The notes under the pieces were generated by a model. That model did not search any database and was not told where the DNA came from. It saw nothing but the letters and a program-made list of their open reading frames with translations. Below, in pieces: positions 7,711 to 15,674 of a stretch of DNA of 35,458 nucleotides. This DNA is from an uncultured Cryomorphaceae bacterium (GTDB lineage: Bacteria; Bacteroidota; Bacteroidia; Flavobacteriales; Schleiferiaceae). The stretch spans positions 1 through 35,458 of the forward strand of contig CAKZNE010000335.1 of assembly GCA_937129395.1 (NCBI GenBank), read 5' to 3'. Position 1 is the stretch's first letter, and the number at the start of each line of letters is the position of its first letter. Both the position numbers and the translations under genes were made by a program.

Positions 7711-7738
7711 AAAACGCCAACAACAAGGCCAGCGTTTT
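7711..7738 (-). terminator. Intrinsic terminator of the ATPase-Dam operon
   Basis: AAAACGC and GCGTTTT form a stem. Read on the minus strand it is followed by a run of nine Ts. It lies 10 bases beyond the stop at 7749 and closes the five-gene minus operon that starts at 11346. Confidence 0.8.
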
Positions 7739-7748
7739 ACGTATTTAA

Positions 7749-8174
7749 TTATTTAAGCCAAATAGTTTTGGCTTTTTCAAACCCGCACCAGCGGTTGTCG
7801 AGATCATACCCTCTAGCAGATAGTTCAAAACGAATGAACTTTTCTAAAGGAATTTGATACCGAAGAATAAATCGGAGGGTTTCACCATCAAGGATGGAGA
7901 TCATACCTCGAATTGTTTCCCAAAAGGGAAGAGGATCAGTATCCATTGCAATTTCTTGAATAGAATCATAGCCCATCCTCTTAAGGGATTTAGGGAGCTT
8001 TTTAAATTTCTCTCCTATAAATGAAGGATGATCTAGGGAAACCACAAGGTGTTTTCCACTCGACCCTAGAATAGCTCCAAACCTTTGATGATTTAAGCGA
8101 TTTTGAAAGTTGAGCCAAAGGGCATGATCACGAGCTTTTTGTAGGCTTGGATAGGATATCACTTCATTTTTCAT
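7749..8174 (-). CDS. Hypothetical protein, last gene of the ATPase-Dam operon
   Basis: I choose the ATG at 8174 (MKNEVISYPSLQ, 141 aa) rather than the ORF-track start, because it overlaps the upstream stop by 11 bases, a normal coupling arrangement. The longer form would overlap by 50. The protein is soluble and mixed alpha/beta with tryptophans near both ends (HALWLNFQNR, RGYDLDNRWCGF). No known motif is visible. The operon setting ties it to the ATPase and methylase. Function unknown. Confidence 0.65.
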   Translation of the reverse strand: MKNEVISYPSLQKARDHALWLNFQNRLNHQRFGAILGSSGKHLVVSLDHPSFIGEKFKKLPKSLKRMGYDSIQEIAMDTDPLPFWETIRGMISILDGETLRFILRYQIPLEKFIRFELSARGYDLDNRWCGFEKAKTIWLK

Positions 8175-8676
8175 CACCCTCTGCTTTTTTTTCTTTGGGA
8201 AGAACTCTACCATTTAGTGAAATGATGTCTTCACGAGATTTTTTAGCATCCTTGCCTTTCTTTCGAAGGGCACGTTGGGTATTAAATAACGATCGGCACT
8301 TGATGTTAAACTCCGTATAGGAATAAGCATCCTCCTTGTTTTTAAAGGAAGCAACATAAGTTTCATACAATGCTCCATTGGTCATTTGATTTCCCTCCGC
8401 TTTCATTAGCAATTCTAAAACGAGTGTTGCAACGGGGTTAAGCCCATGCTCCTGCTCCGAAAAGCTAAATCCAAGCTCTTCTATTTTAGCTCGCTGATTT
8501 TCATCGGCATACTTCAGTAATACTGAACTATCTTTCCGATAATCTTTAAGGCGATCTACTACCTCCCTTTTTTCGTCTTTGGCTTCTTGAACTTTTTGCT
8601 CTAGTTCATTAAGAAGCTTTTGATCGGTTGTGATGTTCTGGATTAGAACATCTACAATACTTGCATTTTTGCTCAT
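8164..8676 (-). CDS. Hypothetical protein, coiled coil plus helical C-terminal domain
   Basis: The 170-aa product begins with a coiled coil (about residues 12-50, NELEQKVQEAKDEKREVVDRL). It continues into a basic region NGALYETYVASF...SYTEFNIKCRSLFNTQRALRKKGK that resembles a winged-helix or D5-type C-terminal DNA-binding fold. That resemblance is only by eye. The 5' sequence AAAATCAAGTACAATG is nearly the same as that before the 200-aa gene upstream. A DNA-binding accessory role within the operon is possible but unproven. Confidence 0.6.
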   Translation of the reverse strand: MSKNASIVDVLIQNITTDQKLLNELEQKVQEAKDEKREVVDRLKDYRKDSSVLLKYADENQRAKIEELGFSFSEQEHGLNPVATLVLELLMKAEGNQMTNGALYETYVASFKNKEDAYSYTEFNIKCRSLFNTQRALRKKGKDAKKSREDIISLNGRVLPKEKKAEGDEK

Positions 8677-8711
8677 TGTACTTGATTTTGAATTAATAAA
8701 ATTGTTGTGAA

Positions 8712-9314
8712 TTACCTGCCTGCAATGAGAGACAGAATGTGAAGATCATTTTCTTGGAATTGACGTTCATTAATAAGCTCCTTCATAGCTATATCAGCTA
8801 GATCAGGAGACTCATAAAAACGTTTAGGAGGGGAAGTCACTGAGTTGATTTCTTCCTGCTGAGTACCAGCGTCGTAAATGCCATACACTCGGCATATTTT
8901 CCCAGCCTTTACTTGTAGGGAACGATAGTTATTTAAATCATAGGAGTCCCACTCTGAAATTTGCTTAAACCTTAAATAATGGGATTGCAGACCAAGTTGG
9001 TCCAACACTGCGCAAACTCCTTTTGCAGTAATAGATGCATTTTGACAAATTTCCTCATCCCACAGATCAAGGAAATAGCCCAGAATTAAGGTGTCATCTC
9101 CAATAGTCTCAAGAAGCTCTGCTTTACTCATCGCGCCCAGTTTCAGTTCTTTCAATGCTTTGGCATCGTAGATGGAACAAAGGATATTCTTCAATTCATT
9201 TTGGGTAAAAAAAGATTGAAAGAAAGGATCAATTTGGGCAACTTTGGTGTTGCTGATTTCATTGCGAGTCTTCAGCAAAAAATGCCGAAGTACCACGCGT
9301 GTTGTCATGTTCAT
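8712..9314 (-). CDS. Hypothetical protein in the ATPase-Dam operon (200 aa)
   Basis: Starts ATGAACATGACAACA; either ATG could be used, and the first follows AAAATCAAATACA. The protein is soluble and helical, with an acidic middle (DLWDEEICQNASITAKGVCAVLDQLG) and a tail LINERQFQENDLHILSLIAGR. It has no recognised catalytic motif or membrane segment. It lies 18 bases downstream of the methylase gene and 35 bases upstream of the next gene, clearly co-transcribed. Unassigned. Confidence 0.65.
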   Translation of the reverse strand: MNMTTRVVLRHFLLKTRNEISNTKVAQIDPFFQSFFTQNELKNILCSIYDAKALKELKLGAMSKAELLETIGDDTLILGYFLDLWDEEICQNASITAKGVCAVLDQLGLQSHYLRFKQISEWDSYDLNNYRSLQVKAGKICRVYGIYDAGTQQEEINSVTSPPKRFYESPDLADIAMKELINERQFQENDLHILSLIAGR

Positions 9315-9332
9315 TGTATTTGATTTTAAAGA

Positions 9333-10124
9333 TTACGTGATGGGGTAGTTGGCTACTAGGACTTCTGTCTTTCGTGCCAACCGAGGCTTTCCAAATTCTG
9401 CCTTTACGGCGCTTTTGGTTTTGTTATAGGACTGGAGATACCAACCTTGTTTTTTAATATATTTATCCAAAATAGGATTGGGAAATCCGCTTAATAGGAA
9501 TTTCCCTTTAAGGGCAACAAGTGTTTCCAATAACTCTTTGTACTGATCAATAGAATAGCCTTTGTAATGTCCCATATCGGTATGGATATAGGGTGGATCA
9601 ATGTAATGGAAGGTATCAGGGGTATCATATTGAAGAATGACTTTGACGGCATTACCGGTTTCAATCTGTGCAGACTCTAAACGCCTAGGAACAGACTGAT
9701 CAAATGCCATTTTTTTATTCAAGAAAGATTTAGCCCGTTTTCCGTATTTATCTAGTCCCCAAGACCCAATTCTAGAACCGAAGCCCATATTGGTAGCGAC
9801 ATAGAAAGCCCATGCTTGCTGAAGTGGGGAAAATAAGTGGGGCATACGGTATATACTCCATGCTACAGAATAGGTAGCACGAGAGAACAGGGTTGTCTCC
9901 ACTTTTAATTGTAGGGAGTTGAAGCTTGTTTTAGCGATTTCAAAGAAGTTCATCACCATATGATTCACATCATTGATGATTTCAGATTCTGAAGGTTTTT
10001 TAGCAAAGAATACAGCACCACCTCCAAAGAATGATTCAGTATAGATTCGGTGAGTGGGTATATTGGGAAGAATATGACGAAGCATATTCTGCTTACCACC
10101 ATAGTAAGCGATAGGGGTTTTCAT
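9333..10124 (-). CDS. DNA adenine-N6 methyltransferase (Dam/D12 class)
   Basis: The start MKTPIAYYGGKQNMLRHIL at 10124 is preferred to the ORF-track start. The extra 26 residues are hydrophobic and overlap the ATPase gene. The 263-aa protein has the N-terminal YYGGK motif, AdoMet motif I as ESFFGGGAVFF (about 30-40), and catalytic motif IV as DPPY (176-179), followed by GFPN. This order is typical of Dam/DpnM enzymes that methylate adenine N6. No restriction endonuclease is recognisable beside it, so it may be an orphan methylase protecting the element or setting an epigenetic mark. The target site cannot be read from sequence. Class assignment is firm. Confidence 0.9.
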   Translation of the reverse strand: MKTPIAYYGGKQNMLRHILPNIPTHRIYTESFFGGGAVFFAKKPSESEIINDVNHMVMNFFEIAKTSFNSLQLKVETTLFSRATYSVAWSIYRMPHLFSPLQQAWAFYVATNMGFGSRIGSWGLDKYGKRAKSFLNKKMAFDQSVPRRLESAQIETGNAVKVILQYDTPDTFHYIDPPYIHTDMGHYKGYSIDQYKELLETLVALKGKFLLSGFPNPILDKYIKKQGWYLQSYNKTKSAVKAEFGKPRLARKTEVLVANYPIT

Positions 10125-10170
10125 AAATAGAGTAGAGAGAAAGAAAAATGAATAAAAGCGGGTAATAGAA

Positions 10171-11346
10171 TTAGGGAGGAAAAGTCTGAGCTGAAAAAGC
10201 ACGAGAAGGTTTTCCGTTTATCATGAGTCTCAAATAAACCTCAAAGTTTGCGAGGGAGGTAAAGTCAGCAATTTCATATTTAGGAATTCCAAGAGGGATA
10301 AATTCTTTTACCAAAAGGGAAGCATCGGAAGAGGAGCAACGAAAGGCTACCACGGTACCAACGTTACCTAAAAGGGAAGCCCTAACCTCAGAATCCAGTT
10401 GATATAAGAATTGGTTGGCTAAAATTAGCCCAACCTTGAACTTACGAAGCTCAGAGAGCATTTCAGAAACTAGTTCGGTGTTGGTTAAGGTTTGAAATTC
10501 ATCAATATATAGGAAGAAAGGACGCCTTTTAGAAAAAGGGGTATCAATACGAGAAAAGGCAGCTGAAGCTAGGGAAGTGAGAAGTAAGGAGCCCAAAATA
10601 TGAGCTACATCTGAACCCACCTGTCCTTTAGCCAGATTAATCAAGAGCACATTCCCCTTATCCATTGTGGAACGAAGGGATAACTGACGAGTATTTTCAA
10701 CTAGAACCTTTCGAACTATAGGATGAGCTAAAAAAGCGCCTGTTTTGTTTAAGATGGGAAGAAGATCAGCGGATTTGTACTTGGGGAATTCTACTGTCCA
10801 AAATCGTTTCACATCATTGCTGGTAACATACTTTAAGCAAGACATGCGAAAGTTAGTATCTTGAAGAAGTAGAGGGATATCTACGAAATTGGCGGAAGGT
10901 TGACAGAGCAGGGTGAGTAAAGAAAATCGAAGTATATGCTCCATTTTCATTCCCCAGGCACTCTTCCAGTGTCGTTTAAGGATTTCCAAAATGTTAGAGG
11001 CTACAAGAGAATGTTGAGAGGGTTTTACTTTTCGAAAAGGATTGTATCCCCACTCTAAAGTTGGATCGGTAACATCTAAATAGATTACTCTTTCTTTATC
11101 AAAATCAGAAAGACTATCATAAACTTCACGACAAGCATCCCCATGAACATCCAAAAAGGCAAAGCCCCGTGAGGCTTTAAGATCTTGCTCCATAAGGCAC
11201 TTAAGTAGTGATGTTTTTCCAGCACCTGTCTTACCTAGGGCGTAAAAGTGAAAAAGTCGATCGGCTTGTTTGACACCAAAATCTTCACCTGAATTTCTAA
11301 AGTTAGTTTTCCCAAAATAGCTGACCTCATAAAGAGAAGGAATCAT
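10171..11346 (-). CDS. HerA/TraD-like P-loop ATPase (DNA-translocase family)
   Basis: First gene of the minus operon, 391 aa. Walker A is LGKTGAGKTSLL (about 37-47) and Walker B RRPFFLYIDEFQ (about 280-290), followed by an arginine-rich SELRKFKVGLILANQ segment. This matches the DNA-pumping ATPases of the TraG/VirD4/HerA group, which are hexameric motors. There is no N-terminal membrane domain, so it is shorter than true conjugative coupling proteins. A second, separate VirD4-like protein is at 30485. It may move or process DNA with the co-transcribed methylase, or be a transfer component of a mobile element. Its stop lies beyond the chosen methylase start, leaving about 46 bases between them. 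Confidence 0.8.
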   Translation of the reverse strand: MIPSLYEVSYFGKTNFRNSGEDFGVKQADRLFHFYALGKTGAGKTSLLKCLMEQDLKASRGFAFLDVHGDACREVYDSLSDFDKERVIYLDVTDPTLEWGYNPFRKVKPSQHSLVASNILEILKRHWKSAWGMKMEHILRFSLLTLLCQPSANFVDIPLLLQDTNFRMSCLKYVTSNDVKRFWTVEFPKYKSADLLPILNKTGAFLAHPIVRKVLVENTRQLSLRSTMDKGNVLLINLAKGQVGSDVAHILGSLLLTSLASAAFSRIDTPFSKRRPFFLYIDEFQTLTNTELVSEMLSELRKFKVGLILANQFLYQLDSEVRASLLGNVGTVVAFRCSSSDASLLVKEFIPLGIPKYEIADFTSLANFEVYLRLMINGKPSRAFSAQTFPP

Positions 11347-11599
11347 GGAAAGAAGAGAAAAGAAGAAAAACGAATAACTATTGAGTTGAAAGGAACACGC
11401 GAGTGATAGAGGTTTTATTGAGCTGTTCAGTAGTGCTTAAAGATGGTAGAAATTTCTGCTTAGGAGTATTATACCATAATTTGAATTAAAAGAGTAGTCC
11501 ATCAATTCTGTAGAAAATTCTCATCCATTCCCTTTTTTAATATTCTAAAATTTTCTTTTAGATAAAGACCTAGCGCCATTACGTTTGTCATTATCTACT

Positions 11600-12580
11600 T
11601 CATGACTTATTGTTGCGATTAGCTTCCATTGTTTCTCTTTCAATATCGAAGTTATAGACTTTGTCAAACTCTTCAGCTGGTAATCGCAAACTTAAAATAT
11701 CCGAAACTTTAACGGTTTCCAAGAGGTTATTAATTTGAATATGTAAACACCTTTTGGTCTTATATGCAATATCTTTTATTGCATCAATGTTTGTATCTGG
11801 AGAACTCATAACAAATCTCAAAAGGTTATTTTCTTTTTGTAGTTCATTCAGATGAGAGCGAATACCCTCTGTAAAAGCAGGCATCATTAAATATCCAGAA
11901 TTTCCATATTGGTTTTGTGAAGCATTTCTGAAATTCAAACTATCAAGCGCCACAATGGATGGTCGTTGAAAGTCTTTCTTTTTATCTTTTTCCACTTGTT
12001 CTGATGAATAAACTCCATAAGGTCTTAATGCTATACTCAAGCCATGTTTATATTGATCATAAAAAAACTTATGCTTTTTGTAGAATTCAATTAGCTCAAT
12101 AAGAATCTGTCTTAGTCTATCAATAGAGTCATAAATGGTTTTTAGAGTATCCGTTTCCGTAGTTGCCTCAGTCTTTGAAAAGTAAGGAAAGTGAAACATT
12201 TTACAGATGTTCTCATCCTTCATGGAAAAACCTTTGATAAAGGAATCTACCTTTCCCGCATTGTATTTAATGATACTTCTAATAAAGTGGTTTTGATTTT
12301 GTGAAGCTGAGATTAACGCGAATAAGTCTTCAATATATTGCATACTGTGCTGAACTGCTTCAAACAATAAGCCATTTTCAATTTCTTGAGCTATAGTATG
12401 CTCTCCAGCACTTTCATCGGTAGATTTTATTTCCTCAACTATTTCGCGGTAAAAGTCATACTTGTTCTCAAGTCTTTTTTTAATACTTAAGACTTGTATG
12501 TACCTCCATTCTGAATAGTAAGATGAAAAGAATTTATTTATTTGATCACGGTTTATATTTTGTCTTTCTTCCGTTGTCAT
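11600..12580 (-). CDS. Unknown helical protein paired with the RES-domain gene
   Basis: The 326-aa product is almost entirely helical and charged, without signal peptide or membrane segment. The start overlaps the end of the RES-domain gene by 35 bases, pointing to translational coupling. A segment LLFEAVQHSMQYIEDLFALISASQNQ resembles helices of HEPN- or Abi-like proteins, but no R-x4-H motif is evident. It could be the partner or antitoxin of the RES protein, or a second effector subunit. I cannot name the family. Confidence 0.65.
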   Translation of the reverse strand: MTTEERQNINRDQINKFFSSYYSEWRYIQVLSIKKRLENKYDFYREIVEEIKSTDESAGEHTIAQEIENGLLFEAVQHSMQYIEDLFALISASQNQNHFIRSIIKYNAGKVDSFIKGFSMKDENICKMFHFPYFSKTEATTETDTLKTIYDSIDRLRQILIELIEFYKKHKFFYDQYKHGLSIALRPYGVYSSEQVEKDKKKDFQRPSIVALDSLNFRNASQNQYGNSGYLMMPAFTEGIRSHLNELQKENNLLRFVMSSPDTNIDAIKDIAYKTKRCLHIQINNLLETVKVSDILSLRLPAEEFDKVYNFDIERETMEANRNNKS

Positions 12581-13754
12581 TTGTATACTCTGAATATGAG
12601 AGGTTTGAGATTTTTTTTCTTTTTAAATTTGTCAATTTGACTTTCCCTTTACTTAACTCACTATCCCAGAAAAATACTGATGCTTGATAATTCTTATTCT
12701 GTGAAGACGGATATAACATTCCAGATATTTTATTCTTCCTATTCTTATTGAATGGGAATCTTAGAAATTCTGTAACAACCTGAGTTGAAACATACTCTAT
12801 GTGTTCTTTTCCGTCCTTAACGATTGTTTTAGTCATATCTCTTACCAAAGAGTGAATGAATAAAATCAAGTAGTACTTCTTTTTATTCTTAACGCTAAAT
12901 ATGCTTGGGATATTCGGCAGTTTATTAAAGTCGACCACGACTGTGTTTTCAATTGTTTCAAACTCTGCAATTGAGACATATTTCTTCGCTTTATTTTTAC
13001 GACTTACAGTTTCAAGAATTGCTGTGTCAATGTCAAAAGCAGAATAAAACATAGAAATTCCTGAGGGGCTAAATCTATTCGGATAAATTGCATTTTCATT
13101 TGGCGGAGAAGAAATATCTTCAAATCTATTAATTACGGTCTTAAAATCATGTTGTCTACAACGATATAGTTTTGTTCCTTTTGGAATTGCTCTTATAATC
13201 CCCAAAGAGGAGATGAGCTTACCAACTTCTTTGAGGATATGAAAGGCTCGGGTTTGATTTTGATCTCCTGCTGAAAACAGAAATCGAGATTTGTGTTTAA
13301 TCAGATCCTTAAAGTATTTCCACTGATATTCCAAATCATCCTTTACATTATCATAGTATAAGTCAGGTTGAGCCCAAGCAATCATTTCAATGGAATCTAT
13401 AACGTCTTCTACAATTTGAAATGGCTCTGCCATCAGCTCAATTTCGTTGCGAATAATTTCATCTGGGCTATATATTTCACCTAAATAACCTCCTTCTCTT
13501 GAGTTGTAGCTCATAAAATTTGCCGCATCTTCATAGAAATTTGAAATTCCAAACATTAAAAATTCCATCAGATCTTCAAATGAAACCACTTTCAATTTTT
13601 TTTTGCAATAATCACAATGACCATGCTTATAATTCTTTTTGATAAAATTGGTAATACTATTATCTTCAAAGTGTTTGGCACAAATATGTTTATCAGGAAT
13701 ACGGTTTAAGTTCCTCTCCTGTTGTTCCATCCACTTCTGCTTAGCCAGGCCCAT
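12546..13754 (-). CDS. RES-domain protein with N-terminal HEPN/RES-type domain
   Basis: Residues 1-60 hold a likely zinc knuckle (ICAKH at 23-27 and HCDYC at 46-50). A helical region (about 60-185) resembles the HEPN/RES N-terminal domain. From about 190 the RES domain shows KGTKLYRCR, PNRFSPSGISMFYSA and DTAILETV, giving the conserved R, Y and E, then a VVDF strand and a later segment EYVSTQVVTEFLRF. RES proteins are NAD+-degrading toxins or effectors. This long, zinc-knuckle version is typical of defence-type RES proteins rather than the short MbcT/Xre pairs. No Xre-MbcA antitoxin is next to it; the overlapping 326-aa gene is the only candidate partner. Confidence 0.8.
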   Translation of the reverse strand: MGLAKQKWMEQQERNLNRIPDKHICAKHFEDNSITNFIKKNYKHGHCDYCKKKLKVVSFEDLMEFLMFGISNFYEDAANFMSYNSREGGYLGEIYSPDEIIRNEIELMAEPFQIVEDVIDSIEMIAWAQPDLYYDNVKDDLEYQWKYFKDLIKHKSRFLFSAGDQNQTRAFHILKEVGKLISSLGIIRAIPKGTKLYRCRQHDFKTVINRFEDISSPPNENAIYPNRFSPSGISMFYSAFDIDTAILETVSRKNKAKKYVSIAEFETIENTVVVDFNKLPNIPSIFSVKNKKKYYLILFIHSLVRDMTKTIVKDGKEHIEYVSTQVVTEFLRFPFNKNRKNKISGMLYPSSQNKNYQASVFFWDSELSKGKVKLTNLKRKKISNLSYSEYTNDNGRKTKYKP

Positions 13755-13828
13755 ATTAGTTAGTAAAATTGGATGAAAAGCTCAAATGCTTTGATTTTTT
13801 TTTAATGGTTATAGGAATACTAGAGCTT

Positions 13829-14179
13829 TTACCATTGGTATTTTGCTGATGCCATCTTTATCAGCTCCCTTATCTCTTGGACAATCAAGTCTTTTAAATG
13901 ATCGACAGACCTCTCCCTTTCCACGGAGGGTACATTCTCAACTTCATTTTGAAAATTGGTAATGGCATTGTTTCCTACCTTCATTAACGTATCAGTTAGG
14001 TTCTCAATAGTTGCTTGCATGGCAATTAGTCTATTTTTCAAATTCTCAAATTTATCTGATCCTAACTCCAGATTTATGCTAGTAACGACATTCTGATAGT
14101 TATCATGAAGGCGCTTTTTTAACTCACTCTCAAATAGAACCTCTGCTCTTGAAAACAAATTTTCTTCCAAATAGCTCAT
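13829..14179 (-). CDS. Small coiled-coil hypothetical protein (116 aa)
   Basis: Fully helical, acidic protein with heptad-like repeats (AMQATIENLTDTLMKVG, VDHLKDLIVQEIRELIKM). It is soluble and lacks any enzyme motif. It precedes the RES gene by 74 bases on the same strand and could be co-transcribed with it. No antitoxin family is recognised. An IS1595 element sits about 160 bases upstream, outside the coding region, and may have displaced its promoter. Confidence 0.6.
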   Translation of the reverse strand: MSYLEENLFSRAEVLFESELKKRLHDNYQNVVTSINLELGSDKFENLKNRLIAMQATIENLTDTLMKVGNNAITNFQNEVENVPSVERERSVDHLKDLIVQEIRELIKMASAKYQW

Positions 14180-14300
14180 TTATTTTTTATTTACAATTAG
14201 TAGTTTAAAGGCGTTTCAACTTTTATATAAATGTAACAAAATCAGATAAGCATATAGATGTTTTTATACATAAAAAATTAGCTTAATTAAGGCAGATGAT

Positions 14301-14324
14301 CCATACTAGCTATTACTAGTATGG
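14301..14324. repeat. 9-bp dyad next to the IS insertion point
   Basis: CCATACTAG and CTAGTATGG form a perfect palindrome around a 6-base loop. It has no T run on either side, so it is more like an operator or structural hairpin than a terminator. It is 4 bases from the left target duplication of the IS element and upstream of the minus-strand 116-aa gene. Confidence 0.5.
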
Positions 14325-14328
14325 ATAT

Positions 14329-14336
14329 AAAGTTTA
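14329..14336 (+). repeat. Target-site duplication, left copy
   Basis: AAAGTTTA directly abuts the left inverted repeat and is identical to the copy at 15338. Confidence 0.9.
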
Positions 14337-15337
14337 AATGGGTGTCCGCTTCCATAAAGTCCTTATCTTGTAGGAAATAATATTTCTATGGAATTGGCCC
14401 GTTTTTTTCGCAATTATGGAGACGAAGAATCTTGCACTCAGTTATTTAAAGAATTTAGAGATCGGCAAGGAGTAATTTGTAAAGGATGTAAAGGGAAAGA
14501 TCATATTTGGATCCGAACGGTTAGGAAATATGAATGTAAATCCTGTCACTTTCAAACTACTTTACGAAGCGGTACAATATTGCATGCCTCGAAGTTACCT
14601 TACCATTATTGGATTTACGCCATTGTAATGATGACCTATACCAAAAAGAGCATTTCTGCTTTAGAAATGCAACGTCAATTGGGGCATAAACGATATGAGC
14701 CAATTTGGGCGATGATGCATAAAATTCGACGATCCATGGGAGATAGAGATTCCCGGTATCAATTGGAAGAGTTAGTTGAATTGGATGATGGTTTTGTAAA
14801 GAGTTTTAAGGATAAGGATGAAAATGACTCCAATGGGAATAAAGCAGGAAGGGGAACCCAAGAAAACTCTAACATTTTGGTAATGTGCAGGGTTAGTAGT
14901 GGGAAAGATGATAGCAAAAAGAAAAAAGACACCGCCTTTAGGTATGTGAAAATGCGACTAACCCTTAGCCAAAAAGCGGAAGAATTTGAGAAAATAGTCG
15001 AACAGCATATTGACCCTGAAACTTGCCTAATGTCTGATGGTTTTCCATCTTTTAGTAAACTTGACAGTAAGGTAAAAAGCCATCTACAACTAACTGTAAG
15101 CCCCAAGCTTGGTGGTAAAGTTTTACCCTGGGTTCACACAACCATATCGAACCTAAAAAGACAACTGCTGGGTGTCCATTCTGGTGTAAAGCAATCCTAT
15201 TTACAGAATTATCTAGATGAATTCTGCTATAAGACAAATCGAAGGTATTTTGGATTTAAATTGTTTGATAGAGTTATGGTAGCTGCAGTTACTAATCATT
15301 CAAAATATGGAAGCCTTTAGCGAAACGGATACCCATT
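14337..15337 (+). mobile_element. Intact IS1595-family insertion sequence (1001 bp)
   Basis: The ends AATGGGTGTCCG... (14337-14359) and, inverted, AATGGGTATCCG... (15315-15337) match at 19 of 23 positions. The element is flanked by a perfect 8-bp direct repeat AAAGTTTA (14329-14336 and 15338-15345), the duplication size known for IS1595. It encodes one transposase whose stop lies inside the right inverted repeat. The intact duplication implies a simple and probably recent insertion. Confidence 0.92.
14388..15320 (+). CDS. IS1595-family transposase
   Basis: The 310-aa protein begins with a zinc ribbon (CKGC at 31-34 and CKSC at 50-53), followed by FQTTLRSGTILHASKLPYHYW, the signature of IS1595/ISXO2 transposases. 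The DDE-type catalytic core shows ELDDGFV (first Asp), LMSDGFPSF (second Asp) and the downstream HTTISNLKRQLLGVH...LDEFCYKTNRR block. No frameshift is present, so the transposase looks functional. The minus ORFs inside it are shadows. Confidence 0.93.
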   Translation: MELARFFRNYGDEESCTQLFKEFRDRQGVICKGCKGKDHIWIRTVRKYECKSCHFQTTLRSGTILHASKLPYHYWIYAIVMMTYTKKSISALEMQRQLGHKRYEPIWAMMHKIRRSMGDRDSRYQLEELVELDDGFVKSFKDKDENDSNGNKAGRGTQENSNILVMCRVSSGKDDSKKKKDTAFRYVKMRLTLSQKAEEFEKIVEQHIDPETCLMSDGFPSFSKLDSKVKSHLQLTVSPKLGGKVLPWVHTTISNLKRQLLGVHSGVKQSYLQNYLDEFCYKTNRRYFGFKLFDRVMVAAVTNHSKYGSL

Positions 15338-15345
15338 AAAGTTTA
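15338..15345 (+). repeat. Target-site duplication, right copy
   Basis: AAAGTTTA directly follows the right inverted repeat and is identical to the copy at 14329. Confidence 0.9.
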
Positions 15346-15674
15346 TTACTGAAGCCTTGACGTTTTAGAATAGATATTGTACAATGCTTAAGCCTAATTG
15401 TAAAGGCAGGTAAGAGGAATTAAAAGCAGGGAAGTGATCCTTGTTTTTTTTGTTTTCCATTTTGAAGAACCCCCTCTTGCTAAAAACATCTCCATGAGAT
15501 ATACTATTAACCGAACCGATAAACAAAGACTAACACTCGTTGGCCGTTAAGGCACATTCTGATTTTTCGAATCAGAATCAAGGAAACATCGAGGTATATT
15601 TTGTCGGGCATTTTTTAAAAAAAATGTCTGCATCAAATACCCGCTGATTTCCTTGGCGGGTATTTAATGTTTTT
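15346..15674 (+). promoter_or_regulatory. Structured leader region before the tyrosine recombinase
   Basis: No substantial gene. Features in order: a possible 18-codon leader MRYTINRTDKQRLTLVGR starting near 15494; a perfect 9-bp hairpin ATTCTGATT-TTTCG-AATCAGAAT; an A/T-only dyad around TTTTTTAAAAAAAA; and a GC-rich hairpin ending 9 bases before the recombinase ATG. A peptide followed by alternative hairpins suggests post-initiation control of recombinase expression, though none of this is proven. Confidence 0.4.
15635..15665 (+). terminator. Terminator-like hairpin just upstream of the recombinase start
   Basis: AAATACCCGC and GCGGGTATTT form a perfect 10-bp stem around an 11-base loop, followed by AATGTTTTT. 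It ends 9 bases before the ATG at 15675, so it would also cover the translation start region. It may attenuate read-through from outside the element. Confidence 0.6.

Noticed and set aside
7436-7756. 106-aa plus-strand ORF
   Set aside because: Runs through the terminator on the opposite strand; the antisense frames look more protein-like.
14759-15106. 115-aa ORF antisense to the transposase
   Set aside because: Lies wholly within the IS1595 transposase gene, with serine/leucine-rich shadow composition.
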